From the NCBI RefSeq assembly GCF_022682495.2, contig NC_071393.1, forward strand, positions 99,995,010-100,059,009: DNA of 64,000 nt. Direction: 5' to 3'. This document shows positions 1 through 13,600 of the stretch, piece after piece. Below the pieces are notes generated by a model. That model worked only from the letters and a program-made list of their open reading frames with translations, ran no database searches and had not been told where the DNA came from. Made by a program: the position numbers and the translations under genes. Position 1 is the first letter of the stretch. The number at the start of each line of letters is the position of its first letter. The DNA comes from Desmodus rotundus. Lineage: Eukaryota > Chordata > Mammalia > Chiroptera > Phyllostomidae.

Positions 1-342
1 ATGGGAGATATACCAGTCTCTCAGGAAACTCAGAAGAATAAATCTAAGTCTTTCTTCTTGGTAATGGCTTGAATCGAGGAATCAACGTCCCTCAAGTATG
101 CTCTTTGTAGGAAAGGATCTTTACATGAATTGTGATAGTACTTTAAATTTTATGCTTTACAAAGTGCATTTGCATACATAATTTTATCTGATTTTTTAAA
201 ATAAATTTTTGACATAGAGTAGGAATCATTAATCTCATTTTACAGTTGTAGAGGAAAAAACAAAGAGGACTTGCCTACAGATACACAGTAATTAAGGAGG
301 CTTCATAGGCTCAGGTTTGTGAATTTTTAAATATCACCACTT

Positions 343-558
343 GCCCTGGCAGGTGTGGCTCAGTGGACTGAGCACTGACCTGTGAAACAAAGGGTAGCTG
401 GTTTGATTCCTAGTCAGGGCACATACCTGGGTTGTAGGCCAGGTCCACAGTGGGGGATACATGAGAGGCAACCACACATTGATGTTTCTCTCCCTCTCTT
501 TCTCTCACCCTTCCCCTCTGTCTAAAAATAAATAAAATCTTAGAGAGAAAAGACAAAA
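343..558 (+). mobile_element. VES-type tRNA-derived SINE
   Basis: The tRNA-like head GCCCTGGCAGGTGTGGCTC includes A- and B-box-like sequence (GGTTTGATTCC). It is followed by a CT-rich tail region and AATAAATAAAATC. Imperfect flanking repeats ATCACCACTT / ATCACCATTT mark the insertion. Confidence 0.9.
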
Positions 559-869
559 ATCACCATTTTTTTAAGCAATTCCATTTGTAAGGTGCCCTGG
601 CCATAGCTACATACAATCCTATATGACTTAGTCAGAGTCCGTGCGGCCTCAGTGTCACAGCAGCTGTATGACAACACTCCTCTGATTCTCCGCAACAACA
701 GTGCGGACAGAAGTGAACACAGACTACCTGAACAGTTCAAGAGCTACAACTGAAAGGACCCCTGTACTGTGTGGGTACAAATGAGTAAGTCAGAAATGAG
801 CAATCACTACATAAAGGCCTCCTTCCGATGATGACTTACACAAGACAATTTAATTAATTTTTCATATTT

Positions 870-1540
870 CCTAGGAAAATATTAAAACTAAAATTATCTC
901 AGAAAATTGACTTTAAAATATTATCTAAAACTGCCCAGAATAGCCAAATAATTGTGGAAATGAAGAACAAAGTTGGAAGAATCAAATCTCCCAATTTAAA
1001 ACCTGCTACAAAGCTGCAGCATTGAAGACAGTGTGGTACTATCAGAAGGCACCTGAGTATCAGACAGATATAAAACACGTACATGTTCATGTACATGCTC
1101 AATGTTCAGAGCAGCATCATTCATAATAGCCAAAAACTGGATACAACTCAAATGCCCATCAACTGATGAATGGAGAAACAAAATGTGGTATATCCATACA
1201 ACAGAATATGTCACCCATAAAAAGGAATGAACTCTGGATTCATGTATAACATGGATGATCCTTGAAAACCTATGGTAAGTGATTTCATTTATATGAAATG
1301 TCCAGATCAGGCAGATCCATAAAGACAAATCAGTGGTTGTCAGGGGGTGGGAGGAGAGAAGAATAGGGAGTGACTGCTGATGGGTATGGGATTTCTTTTT
1401 GGAGTAATAAAAATATTGTAGGATTCAATAGTAGTAATGGTTGCACAGTCTTGCAAATATACTAAAAACCAATGAATTGTAGGCTTTAAAAGGGGGAATT
1501 TTATGGTATGTGAATTATATTTCAATATAAAAAACCACCT
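870..1540 (+). mobile_element. Old L1 3' fragment (ORF2 end and 3' UTR)
   Basis: Typical L1 phrases are present: AAGACAGTGTGGTACTATC at about 1025, AGCCAAAAACTGGATACAAC at about 1129, GGAGAAACAAAATGTGGTAT at about 1171, and a 3' end near TATATTTCAATATAAAAAACC. Heavily diverged, with no usable reading frame. Confidence 0.85.
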
Positions 1541-2144
1541 ATAGGATACTTAGACATAGTATTTAGTTAAACTACCTACTTTAACAGAAATGAAGCAGAC
1601 CACTTGGGAAGAACAGGTGTGCTACAATGGCTGACACTTAACATAAATTAAAGTATCTGGTTCAATATACACAAATATGCATAATGGTGTATTTACACTA
1701 TGCATGCTGGCTGAGACAGTACACAACACTGGAGTTTGTATACCAGAACTCTGTGTGTGTGTACACATATACATATATATTCGCATATACAGACACACCC
1801 CTTATTTTAGGATCCTATCATGGAGCAGTGCCAAAATATCATTATAATATGGTTTATCTGGTATATAATAACAAAGTCCTTGGATAGTACCTTATCCTTG
1901 GAAAGGAAACCTTTCATTACATCAAATTTCACACTATTTCCCCAATATACTAATGGTCTAGGTTATTACAAGTTAACTTATTTAAATTATAGCAACAGTC
2001 CTATTGTTGCCATAATTGTATATAAATTAACATATATGTCTATACCACAAGTATAAATTCACATTTTAGAAAAGTAGAAACTATCTCATGTCATAAACCA
2101 ACATCATAAATCCTAAGCCAACATCTACTTTCTTGTGGTCCAAA

Positions 2145-2365
2145 ATTCTGGCTCTGGAATGTAAGCGATACAGGTTGGAATCCAAGCTTACTCATTTAGT
2201 AGTTAATTATATGACTTTTAATTAGTTACTTAACTCTTTTACAGGTAATAATACTTCATATGACTCGTGAGAATTAAATAAGACAACTGCATTTAAATAA
2301 TAGCATTGTGCTAGACACCTAGTAAGCACTCAATAAATGTTAGCTATTATTATTAAATTTAATAC
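2145..2365 (+). repeat. MIR SINE relic
   Basis: It reads in MIR order: GGCTCTGGAATGTAAGC, a diverged middle (ACTTAACTCTTTTACAGGTAATAATA), then TAAGCACTCAATAAATGTTAGCTATTAT. An ancient mammalian element. Confidence 0.85.
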
Positions 2366-2563
2366 AATCATACTTATTTTTTGTGGGTAACAATACCTAC
2401 CATTTAGGAGATTGTTCCATGCTATCAGTATATTAATAATACTTAGGATACTTATAAACATTACAATTCAACTAATTCTAGTGTTCATTAGCTATCATCC
2501 GGGTTTAAAAATCTATGAAACAAAATACATAATGGTGTACATTAAACAAAAGAGAAAACTTAC

Positions 2564-2754
2564 TGATAGGATGTTCTAGTCCTGCTTCTAATTTCTTAAG
2601 CCACAATAAAAGGTTTTGTTCAGTTATGGCCTGGTCTGAAGGAAATGCAAACACTTGGCCACCTGAATGCAGATTCACCACAACAAGAAGAGGAAGGGGA
2701 GGTAGAACATCAAAATACGCCTGCAAGATTCTTCTCCCCACAGGAGTGTTTTTT
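2564..2754 (-). CDS. TXNDC16: TXNDC16 coding exon 18 (residues 667-730), last one in window
   Basis: 191 bases, acceptor TCATAG|A and donor ATCA|GTAAGT. It encodes [20 protein letters not shown] and then [20 protein letters not shown]. It ends in phase 1, so at least one more coding exon follows. I found no match to the expected C-terminal sequence in 1-2563, so that exon lies off the left edge. Confidence 0.96.
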
Positions 2755-4564
2755 CTATGAAAGACAGCAATTGAACATGCTAATTAAAATTTCTTTCTAT
2801 AACACAATGAAAATAATAATTTGTAGAATATTAACCTTTAAATATAGTACCAATCCAGTAAATTTATTTTATGAAAAGATGTCCTAAAAACCGTAAGGTC
2901 TATAACTATGTTATTAGTAATCAGAGTCTTAAAAACTGTAACGTGGAACATTGTTTTCTTCTTCTTTTCTTTCTTTTCTTTTTTCTTTTTTTTAGAGAGA
3001 GGGGAAGTGAAGGAGAAAGAGAGAGAAACATCCATCTGTTCCCTGACCACAACAGGGGGACCAAACCCACAGCCTAGGCATGTGCCCCCGGACCAGAATC
3101 AAACCAGCGACCTTGCACTTTGCGGGACGACGCCCACTCAGCTTAGCCACACCAGTCAGGACCCAATGAGAGTTTTAATGAAAAACAGGCGTAGTCCAAA
3201 GATTTGACAATTTCAACTTAACATAATCAATAGGTTCCTTCTAAAGTTTAGCCAAGTATCTCATCATGTTGGTTCAAAAATTAAATGGTTATGCCCTAGC
3301 TGGTGTGGCTCAGTGGATTGAGTGCCGGCCTGCGAACTGAAGGGTCACCAGTTCAATTCCCAATCAGGGCACTTGCCTGGGTTGCAGGCCAGGTCCCCAG
3401 TAGTGGGGCATGTGAGAAGCAACCACACATTGATGTTCCCCTCCTTCTCTTTCTCCTTCCCTTCCCCTCTTCTCTAAAAATACATAAATAAAATCCAAAA
3501 AGAAATTAAAACTTTAAAAGAATTTCTTTAAAAAAAATTAAATGGTTACAAACTATAAAATAATAGGATACTTATAATAAATACTTCTTTTTCCAAATAA
3601 AAGTGTCCTTCCTCAGGAAAAAAGAGAAAAGATTAACTTCAAATTAAAAAGATTTTAAAAATTATGTTTATACAAGGAAACCGTAAGTTTAAGATAGTTT
3701 TCCTAATACAGCACATTCCACATTATAAAAAATACTATTTTACTCTAAGATACCTATAAGGATAACTACCTGAAAAAAATCTGTCTTAAGCAATAGCTTG
3801 TACTGTTAGAGAACTCTTCAACAGCAAAAATGTACCCTGCCCCATTTTTGTAATTTTTCAAATGAGACAAATAAAATGTCTTTTATCTGATGAATTTGAA
3901 GAATGGATAGTGTGTATATATGTGAACCATGTTCACAGACATTTAATGTCACACATGCCATGTAGGACACACACCAGGAAATACCATTTGTGAATGCACT
4001 GAAAACTTCTGTAACATTTGGGCTGCATTTCAAAAATAAAGCAGTACAAAAAAAGAAACTAAAGAAAAATGCCAAAATACCACAGTGTTTATACTTCTAT
4101 ATCTGCTACAATTTTCTCGATGGACATAATCACTTTTAAAATCAGAAAAATAATTACTTTAAAACATTTACTGTATAACAACAAAAGCAAAGGCAACGAA
4201 AGCAAAAATAAACAAGTAGGACTACATCAAACTAAAAAGCTTCTGCATAGCAAAGGAAATCAACGAAATGAAAAGGGAACCTTCAGGATAGGAGAAAATA
4301 TTTGCAAAACACATCTGGTAAAGGATTAAGATCCAAAATAACTGAAGAACTCATACAACACAACACAAAACCCCAAACAATCCAATTTAATAATGGGCAG
4401 AATTGATTAAACATTTTTGCAAAGAAGACACACAAAGGTCAAAGGGCACAGGAAAAGATGCTCAACATCACCAATCATCAGGGAAATGCAAATCAAAGCC
4501 ATGATGACCTATCACCTTCTACCTGTTAGAATGGATATTATCAAAAAGACAAGAGATGGTGCTC

Positions 4565-4615
<51 letters not shown>

Positions 4616-7600
4616 GGCCCCTGCGCAAGGATGACACGCAAATTCGTGGAGCGTTCCATAAAAAAAAAAAAAAAAAGACAAGAGATGATAAGTCTTGGTG
4701 AGGACATAGAGAAAAGGGAACCCTTGTGCACTATTGGTAGGAATGTAAGTCGGTGCAATGGCAAACAGTATGAAGGTTCCTCAAATAATTAAAAATGGAT
4801 TAATTTAAAAACTAGAACTATCCTATGATCCAGCAAGCAATCCAGTTCTGGGTAGGTATCCCAAAAAATAAACAAACACATGGTATCAAAGAGATATCTC
4901 ACTCCATATTCACTGCAGCATTATGAATGAATAAGTAAAATGTGTGTGTATGTATTCGAGTACTTACACATATACATACACACACACACACACACACACA
5001 CACGTAATACTATTCAGCCATGAGAAAGAAGGAAATCCTGCCATTTGCTACAGCATGGATGGGACTTGAGGGCATTATGCTAAATGAAATAAGTCAGACA
5101 AAGACAAATACCACACAGTATCACTTATATGTGGAATTATTTTTTAAAAAAGTCAAATTCATAGAAACATTAGAAAAGTGGTTGCCAGGACTAGGGTTCG
5201 GGAAAATAGGGAGAGTTTGGTGGTAAAAGGGTAAAACATTCAGCTGCAATAAGGTCTGAAGATCTAATGTATAACACGATGACTATAGTTGACAACACTA
5301 TACTGTATAATTGAAATTTGGTAGGAGAATGGCACTTAAATGTTCTCTCCCTCTCCATTTGTGTGTGTGTGTGTGTGTGTGTGTATAAATAGGAGAGGTG
5401 ATGGATGTGTTAATTAACTAGATGGAGGAATCCTTCCACAATGTATACATATATCAAATCATCACAATGTAAATTTAAATGTTACAATTTTATTTGTCAG
5501 TCACACCTCAATAAAGCTGAAAAGTACACAAAAATTATTGTAGAACAGAATTAAATTTGAAACAAGGTCATTTTAGAGCATCTAAGAGTTTAGTTACTAA
5601 AGTATTATGATATATACATTGGTCTCAAAATATTAATTCCAAAGGTAGAGACAGAGAGTTTCATTTCCTAATAAATGTAATAATTATACTTTCTTTACCT
5701 TTTAAATATTAAAAGATAAAAATATACTTACAGATTTAGCCAGCAAGGGATAACTGAATCCACGTGTTTCTCTTTTACCACTGCCAATACTGCTTTTTGA
5801 TACAGAGGGTTTATGCTGCCATCACTGAATAAAATAAGGAATGGTTTCCGAAGCCTTAAATAAGTGGGAAGGTTTTCCACAGTGATTTCTGGCTGTTAAA
5901 AAAAGAACAAAGGGAATGATGATGCATAAAATAGAAAATAATCTTCAAATCACTCTTACAATTTTAGTTTTTAAAATGTAATTCAAACATTTACCACTTA
6001 AGTCATTTGCTATTATGACTAACACCTATAAATTTCAAGAGCATTTTTTATTTAATCCTACTTTATCTTAACAAAGTTATTTTCAAAACAAAACTACCAA
6101 TAGAATTTGAAAATAAATTAACTTAAAGGAGCATCCTATTTTACAAGGATGTAACACATCAAATGATTTCTTATGCTAAAATCTGGACCGAAGTAGACAA
6201 TGTACACATGACAAATAAAACTCTTGTTACATTTTTTTCTAACATAAAATTTTTGAAAAAATATAAACTGAGCTTTAAAGGTATAATCTTTTAACATTTA
6301 TGATTACTTAAAAATAAGATCTTGCTTTGTTTCAATATTATGGCTTTATAGCATAATTAAAATAATGAAAAAATATACTAAAATAAAAAGCAGTCTCATT
6401 TATTTTGGGTTTAAAATAAAAAAAACCTTGTAAGATGAAATATACCCTCTTATTCTTTATTAATTAAAAGAGAATAACCATTTTTATATACTTTTAAAGG
6501 ACAATGTATCAATAAGAATTATTATCATTAATAATAATTAACAATAAGATGCTCTTATCATTAATAAGAGCATCAAACAATGTTAACATATTTAGGATTA
6601 AGAATAGCAATGACTTAAAATATTATGCCTTTACCATTTTTGATATTTAGTTCCACATCTATTATTTCGTCATCTGTATTCACCTGAGCTAGATTAAATT
6701 ATCCTCTATCAGATAAATAATGACCTGCTGACAAATGAGGAAACCAATGAAGAGAAACTGACTTGCTATAAAGTCACACAGCTAAGAGGAAGAACTGAAA
6801 CAGCTAATAGGAAGAATTGAAACTAGTACCCAAGTACCCTGCTCATCACCTGAACATTTCATTTGATCACACTAGAAATCCAAATGAACAATTTTATTTT
6901 TTTGTGGTGCCAGCCACTTCTAAACACAGTAATGGTTCACCATCCTCAAACATCAAAATCTGGTATATACTTTTTCCTATTTCATTTTCAAAGGCATTTT
7001 CCTCTGCCAATTCTTTTTTTTTTTTCTTCAAATTCTTTCCCTTTCACACTCAAAATCCTTTTGCACACCTTCCCCTCCCATGACCCTAGTCTTAGATCCG
7101 TTCTTCTCCAAATTCCCCTATGCTGGTCTTCGTGTTAACTATCATCTTTAATCTTCTACATGAGTTATATGGCCTTCCTAAAACTGACAGATTTTATTAA
7201 GCTAGCAGACCTCACAATGAACAGATTCAAACGTCAAGTGAGATGAAGCCACCACTGTTCAATTGAGAACTGCAAAGTTCAAGATATTATGCTGGGTACT
7301 GAATAAAAAAGAAGTAAGGCACTTTCCCTGCACTCAAAGAGTTCGTACTTTAGAGGAGAAGGTACACAAACCACTGTGATGCAATAAAAAAATTTAATGT
7401 ATGACAACAAGGAAATCTAGTGGCTCAAAATTAAGCTAAAAAGAAGGCAGGAAGGCTTGTAGATGTTTTTAGGAAGTGATATTTGATATGGGCCTTGGAT
7501 AAGAAATAAGATCTTGATAGAATGAGATGTGTGCAAGAGCAGAGATAGGGAGCATCATCAGGACAGGCAGAGAGGTGTTCAGGCATATATGTCTGGGGAA

Positions 7601-10600
7601 TAGTGAGAATCGAGTATGTCAGACTTAGGTATGCAAGAGGCAAATGCAGCGGTCAGACCAGATGGGAGAATGACTGTATAGGTATTCTAGCTTCTAGGAA
7701 TACTGAGATTTTAAATCAAATGAGTAACATGGTTAAAAGCCTGTTTTAGAAGGATGAGTGACTCGAATATGAATTTATGAAAGACAGACCAGTGTCGGGC
7801 TCTGCTCTTTCCTATGTCTGTCAGGAAAGAAAAACAGGTGAGTTTAGAAGTTAAGATTAGAAACTCGAATTTAGGAACCATCAGCTGGCATAATGATGGT
7901 AGAATTTAACTGTACAAATAAAATTTCCTAAAGAATGAACACAGCAAAAGAAGAAGAAAAGGTTGAGGATGTACTTCTAGAGTGGCCAGAGAGTTGAAGG
8001 AGTATCTGGAGAGGATTGAATTACAGAAACCAGAGGAAAAGAGAATTTTAAAAATAGCATAGTTAACAGTTTTGTATTCCTTTCCATTCCTCTCTACTCT
8101 TCCTGTTGCTCTCTTTTTTTCACAGTTAACAGTTTTGATTGCTACTGAGAAACTAATGAGAAACAGAAAAGGTCTTCAAATATGGTCATTGGAAGGTGAC
8201 CTTTAGCTCTTTGAGTATATAAGAAGCTGTAATTGTATGGATTCTGGTATTCTTTTTTAAAATATATTTTATTGATTATGCTATTATAGTTGTCCCAATT
8301 TTTCCCTCTTTGTCCCTCTCCACCGGGCACTCCCCATTCCCTCCGGCAATCGCCTCCTTAGTTCATGTCCATGGGTCTTGCATATAAGTTCTCTGGCTAT
8401 TCCATTTCCTATGCTGTTCTCAACATCCCTGTCTGTTGTACACCTAATTTGTACTTCTTAATCCCTGCACCTTTCCCCCATTCTCCTCTTTCCCCCTCCA
8501 AAGTAATAATCCTCCAAATGGTCTCCATATCTATGATTCTGTTTCTGTTCTGGTTGTTCGCTTAGTTTTTTTAGATTCAATTGTTGATAGTTGTGAATTT
8601 ACTGCCATTGTAATGTTCATAGTTTTGATCTTCTTTTTCTTAAATAAGTCCCTTTAACATTTCATATAAAAATGGCTTGGTGATGATGAACTCCTTTAGC
8701 TTTACCTTGTCTGAGAAGCACTTTATCTGCCCTTAAATTCTAAATGATAACTTTGCTGGGTAGAGCAATCTTAGCTGTAGATCCCTGCTTTTCATGACTT
8801 TGAATATTTCTTGCCAGCAAAGTTTCTTTTGAGAAATCAGCTGACAGTCTTATGGGAACTCCCCTGTATGTAACTAGCAGCTTTTCCCATGCTGCTTTTA
8901 ACATTTTCTCTTTATCTCTAACCTTTGGCATTTTAATTATGATGTGTCTTAGGGTGGCTCTTTGCATCCATGTTGTTTGGGTCTCTCTCTGTGCTTCCTG
9001 GACTTGTATGTCTTTTTCCTTCACTGAATTAGGAAAGTTTTCTTTATTTTTTCAAATAAGTTTTCAAATTATTATTCTTTTTCTTCCACTTTTCTCACCC
9101 CTATGACTCAAATGTTGGTACATTTGAAGTTGTCCCAGAGGCTCCTTAGCCTATCCTCAATTTTTTGGATTCTTTTTTCTTCTTGCTGTTCTGATTAAAT
9201 GTTTTTTTTTTCTTTCTTACATTCCGAATCATTGGTTTGACTCTCAACTTTATGTACTCCACTGTTGGTACTGTAAATTTTTATTTCATTTAGTGTAATC
9301 TTCACTTCTGCCTACATCTTTTTTATGCTGTTTAAGTACCCACCGAGTTCCTTGAGCATCCTAATAACCAGTGTTTTGAACACTGCATCTGATAGATAGC
9401 TTATCTCCTTTTTGTTTAGTTCTTTTTCTGGAGTTTTGTTCTGTTCTTTCATTTGGGCCATATGTCTTTGTCTCCTCATTTTGATAGCCCCCCCTTGTCT
9501 GTTTCTACATATTAGGTAGGGCTGCTTTGACTCCCTATCTCAGTAGCGTGGCCTATTGCAAAAAGCACACCATTAAGTTGGATAGGGTGGAGACTTGAGT
9601 AATCGCCTATGTGGGGCCACCCATGTGGAGCAGGTTGATGGAGTCTCTGATATGGTGTTGCCACTCTGTGGCTCTTTGTCGGAGAGCTCAGAAAATGGAC
9701 AATGGTCATTGCCTGGCCTCTGCAGTTTTGTATGTGAGGAATCTGTTCCCTGGCATTCACCCCAATGCCAGACACTTCAGTTTCTCCCCATATGCCACTG
9801 GCACCCTTTCCACTGCTACCCCAGTGCTGGAGCCTGGAGAGAGTGAGTCTGCGTAAGTCCCAAGTCCATTGCAGGCCCTTTAGGAGGAGATGCCTGAGAG
9901 TCCCACAGTTTCTCTCACCACCCCAACACCCTTGGTTTTTACTGCCAGAAATTATGGGGACTTATCTTCCTGGCATTGTAACCCGGGGCTAGGTGGTCTG
10001 GTGTGGGGCTGGGATCCCTTGTTCCTGAGGTATCCCTCCTGATTTTTATCCACCACATATGGGTGTGGGACCTCATATTCTACATCTCTGCCCCTCCTAC
10101 TCATCTGGATGAATGTGCCTTCTTTAATTCCTTGGTTGTCGGACTTCCATACAGCTTGATTTTCTGATGTTTCTGGGTGATATCTGTTTTGTAGTTAAGT
10201 TGTAATTTTTGCTGTGGTTGTGTGAGGAGATGAGCTGTGTTTACCTTCACCTCCACCTTGACTGGAAGTCTGTGGTATTCTTATTCATATTAAAAGCATA
10301 TCAAAGGAACTTAATGTATTGGAGAAATGTACCAAACATATTTCCTAACTATTAGTTCTAAGTGTGACAGCCTGGGATATATCACTGCTTATATAGTTAT
10401 CGTGTATTTCATTTTGGGGCATTATTTACTTGGGTTAATGTTCATCAGGTTCACTAAAATCAAATTTGCGGCCATATAAAAAATATTTACCCTCCGGTCA
10501 TCCACTCTTTCCTATCCAGATGAAGGAACCAGAGTCTTTCTAGTACCTCAGTGCAGGCCAGAAGATAAGCTTACTTCTTGCTGGCTATTGCAGTCACTAC

Positions 10601-13600
10601 ATGCTTCAGACTCAAACTTCCAACGCAGAGAAGCTTTAGGAAATTTAATAACCACTTGAAGGATTTTCAATTTATGGAAAGGTCATAAACTAAAAGCAAA
10701 ATAATTTTTATTATAGCTTTTCAAGTATTTAGTAGAACACTGCAAACCAGAACATTGTACTAAAACACTGCCACAATGCTTATCATGTTTGCCTAAACTA
10801 TAAACAGATTTTGATAGTTAAGTTTGCCCTAAGTTTCTCAGCCTTAATGATTATAATCTTAAAGAAAAAAAAGATACTCATTTTTATCTATCAGTTAGGC
10901 AAAAAGAGCAAAATGATACGAATCTTCTGTTGGGCAAAACAGGAATAAGTATCAGAGGTCTTAAAAAATGTGCCTATCCTTTGGAATAGCAATTCAAATT
11001 CTATGAATTCACTGTAAGTATGTAATCATGAAAACACCTAAACATTATCTATAAGGACGGTCCCTGGGTAAAACAACAAACTAAAGACAACTTAAATATT
11101 CCTCAACAGAAAACTAATTAAATAAATTGTGTTTTTTAATACAACACAATATTATGCAGGATATTAAAAAAACCAATATGCCTGCCCTGGCTGATGTGGC
11201 TCAGCGGACTGAGTGCCAGCCTGTGAAGTGAAAGGTCACCAGTTTGATTTCCAGTCAGGGCACATATCTGGGTTGTGGGCCAGGTCCCCATTTGGGGGCA
11301 TGTGAGAGACAACCAATTAATGTATCACTCACACACTGATCTTTCTCTGCTTCTCTTTCTCCTTCCCTTCCCCTCTCTCTAAAAATAAATAAATAAATAA
11401 ATAAATAAAATCTTTAAAAATATAGAAATAAAAAACCAACAAAACAATATACCTATCTTTACTTCTTGATGAAAATATTCCTTAATATAAAAAAAGACAA
11501 ACACATATATATATACACATGGAATTTTTTAAAGTTTGGGATAATATAGCCCCAAATTTAAACTTGGTTAAAGAGGTTGATTCTAATTTTCTTCTTTATA
11601 GTTTTCCATATTACCTGGAAAAAAATAGTTAAAGACTTATAATAATCCCAACAATATTATATGATGTATTTGCTAAAGAAATATTTAGTAACATGTTATT
11701 AAATACAAAACTGTAACTTTAGTAAATAATTTAGAAAACTACATCCTGAAAATATTAATAATTTAATTAACTATAATCTTTAATTGCAGGAGAGCAGTGA
11801 GGAACAGAACTAAGGTGACAAAAAGATTTAATAATTAAAACTACAGTCATTTATTTGAGCCTAAAATGTAATGTCATTTAATCATCGTGTCAACTAAAAA
11901 CAAGGTATTTGTTCAGCATTTATATCTGATAAAAGTGTGCCTTATGTTAATTTATAATTGGAGAAAAGCATAAACTTTTAATAATCTAGTTACATTTAAT
12001 ATAAATAAAAAACAAGTGAAATCAAGAAGCGCAGATTACATCTTGCGCCCCTGAATCCACTATTACACAAAGCATCGAAAAAGGACTTTTTTCATAAATC
12101 AGTATTTGATCTAAAACTGAATAAATAATAAAAACATTTGTTGCATGTTTACCAGGGGCCAAACACTGAACACGAATCTCATTTATTCTTTACAATAACA
12201 CTCTGCAGTGCTATCACCTACATGTTACACACGTGAGAACTGAGATAGCAGGAAGTCAACATACTGCTGGTAAGGAATCAAGCAAGGATCTGAAGCTGAG
12301 CAGACTGACTCCATGTGCTTTATACCAAGTTTTAACCTAGGTTAAGTACCTCAGCTGGCCATCAGCCACACCAGTCTCAGCAATAAAAATAATCCAGAGA
12401 CATGTAAACTTTTGGCAGTAGACTAGAGAAGCTTTATGCATAATGACTAAATAATAAAGCAGAGCAACCCAATGAATCTTCAGCTCACAAATACTGTGCC
12501 CTATGCCAACAAAAGCTGGAAAGTCACAGATTAAAATAAACTACCTTTAACCGACCTAGATACCCTTATTTCAAATAACATCCTTGTTATAAAATATACT
12601 CACAAATGTTTCCAGTAGTGCATTTGTTATTATTCGAACCATTTCTTGTGCATGGGTGTCAGTTAATGGAATGCTCTCTACTTGGCCTTCTTTGTGCCGG
12701 GCAAGCAGCAGGGCTGGAACATTTGCAGTATATTTATTTGACCTATGGAGAAATATATATTTAAAAATTTCAACTAAATTGTAGCAAGTCATCAAAAATG
12801 TAAACAATGAGGCCAAGAGGCCACATGGAAGGCAGCAAATGGGAAGCCCTACATTATCAAGGAAAAGATGAACTCAATTTACAGACAAATCTATCTTCTG
12901 TAGCCTTGACGACCTAAACTAAAAGAAAGAAACAGATAATAATCTACCCAGATTTTTTTTTCTAGAAAACTTACTCACCAAGAAAATGTCTAAATAGAAT
13001 TAGGAACACACTGAGTAGTTCTCAGCTTTCTGATCTATTCACCATATGCTGAGCAAGGAGATGGGCATTTATTACAGACCTACTATCTGCATAAAAACCA
13101 CTATGCCAAGTGGTTTTAGTTATATTTTCATTTAACCCTCAGAACAGCCCTAAAAAGCAGCCACTATCACCTCCATCTTACAGAAGAGGAAACCAGGACT
13201 CAGAGAATGATAAATAGCCAAGAGAGAATTCAAACTGAGGGACTCCAGATACAGTCTGTGCTTTCTCCACTGAAACAGAGCTCAAACCTGCTCCCTCCTG
13301 ACACTACTTTTGCTAACTAAACCTAAAAGAAAAATCACTAACTTAAACAGGAAAAAATACTTTGTGTGAAATTACCAGTGACATAGTCACATTCATATAA
13401 TGTAAAAACTTAATTCATGTTAGAACAAAGTACAGACATTATAACAATATAAGCATTGGTAGAGAGGCCTGTCTTCAGATCACCTGCAAAACCCTTTTAG
13501 CTGGCCAGTGGGTTATACAAACACTGCCTGAAAATGACCAGTCTTGCTTTCTGGACCATAGTTAAATGCACAAAGAAAGCACAGAAGACAGTGGGTGACC

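Larger units (their letters stand above)
4060..5530 (+). mobile_element. Old L1 3' region, interrupted by U6 insertion
   Basis: L1 ORF2 C-terminal and 3' UTR phrases run in order: ACTACATCAAACTAAAAAGC (4222), GAAAAGATGCTCAACATCAC, GCAAATCAAAGCCATGATGA, then GGGAAAATAGGGAGAGTTTG, ending in CTCAATAAAGCTG. No intact frame. It also hosts the CA and GT tracts at 4977 and 5360. Confidence 0.9.

Noticed and set aside
1..2563. Search for the last TXNDC16 coding exon(s)
   Set aside because: No minus-strand segment matched the expected C-terminal sequence; only a VES, an L1 tail and a MIR were found.
4559..4660. Functional U6 snRNA gene
   Set aside because: Flanking target duplication, poly(A) tail and loss of the terminal T-run show a retroposed copy.
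4977..5003. CRISPR-like or regulatory repeat arrays (dinucleotide tracts)
   Set aside because: Simple microsatellites; the genome is mammalian and no spaced repeat array exists in the window.
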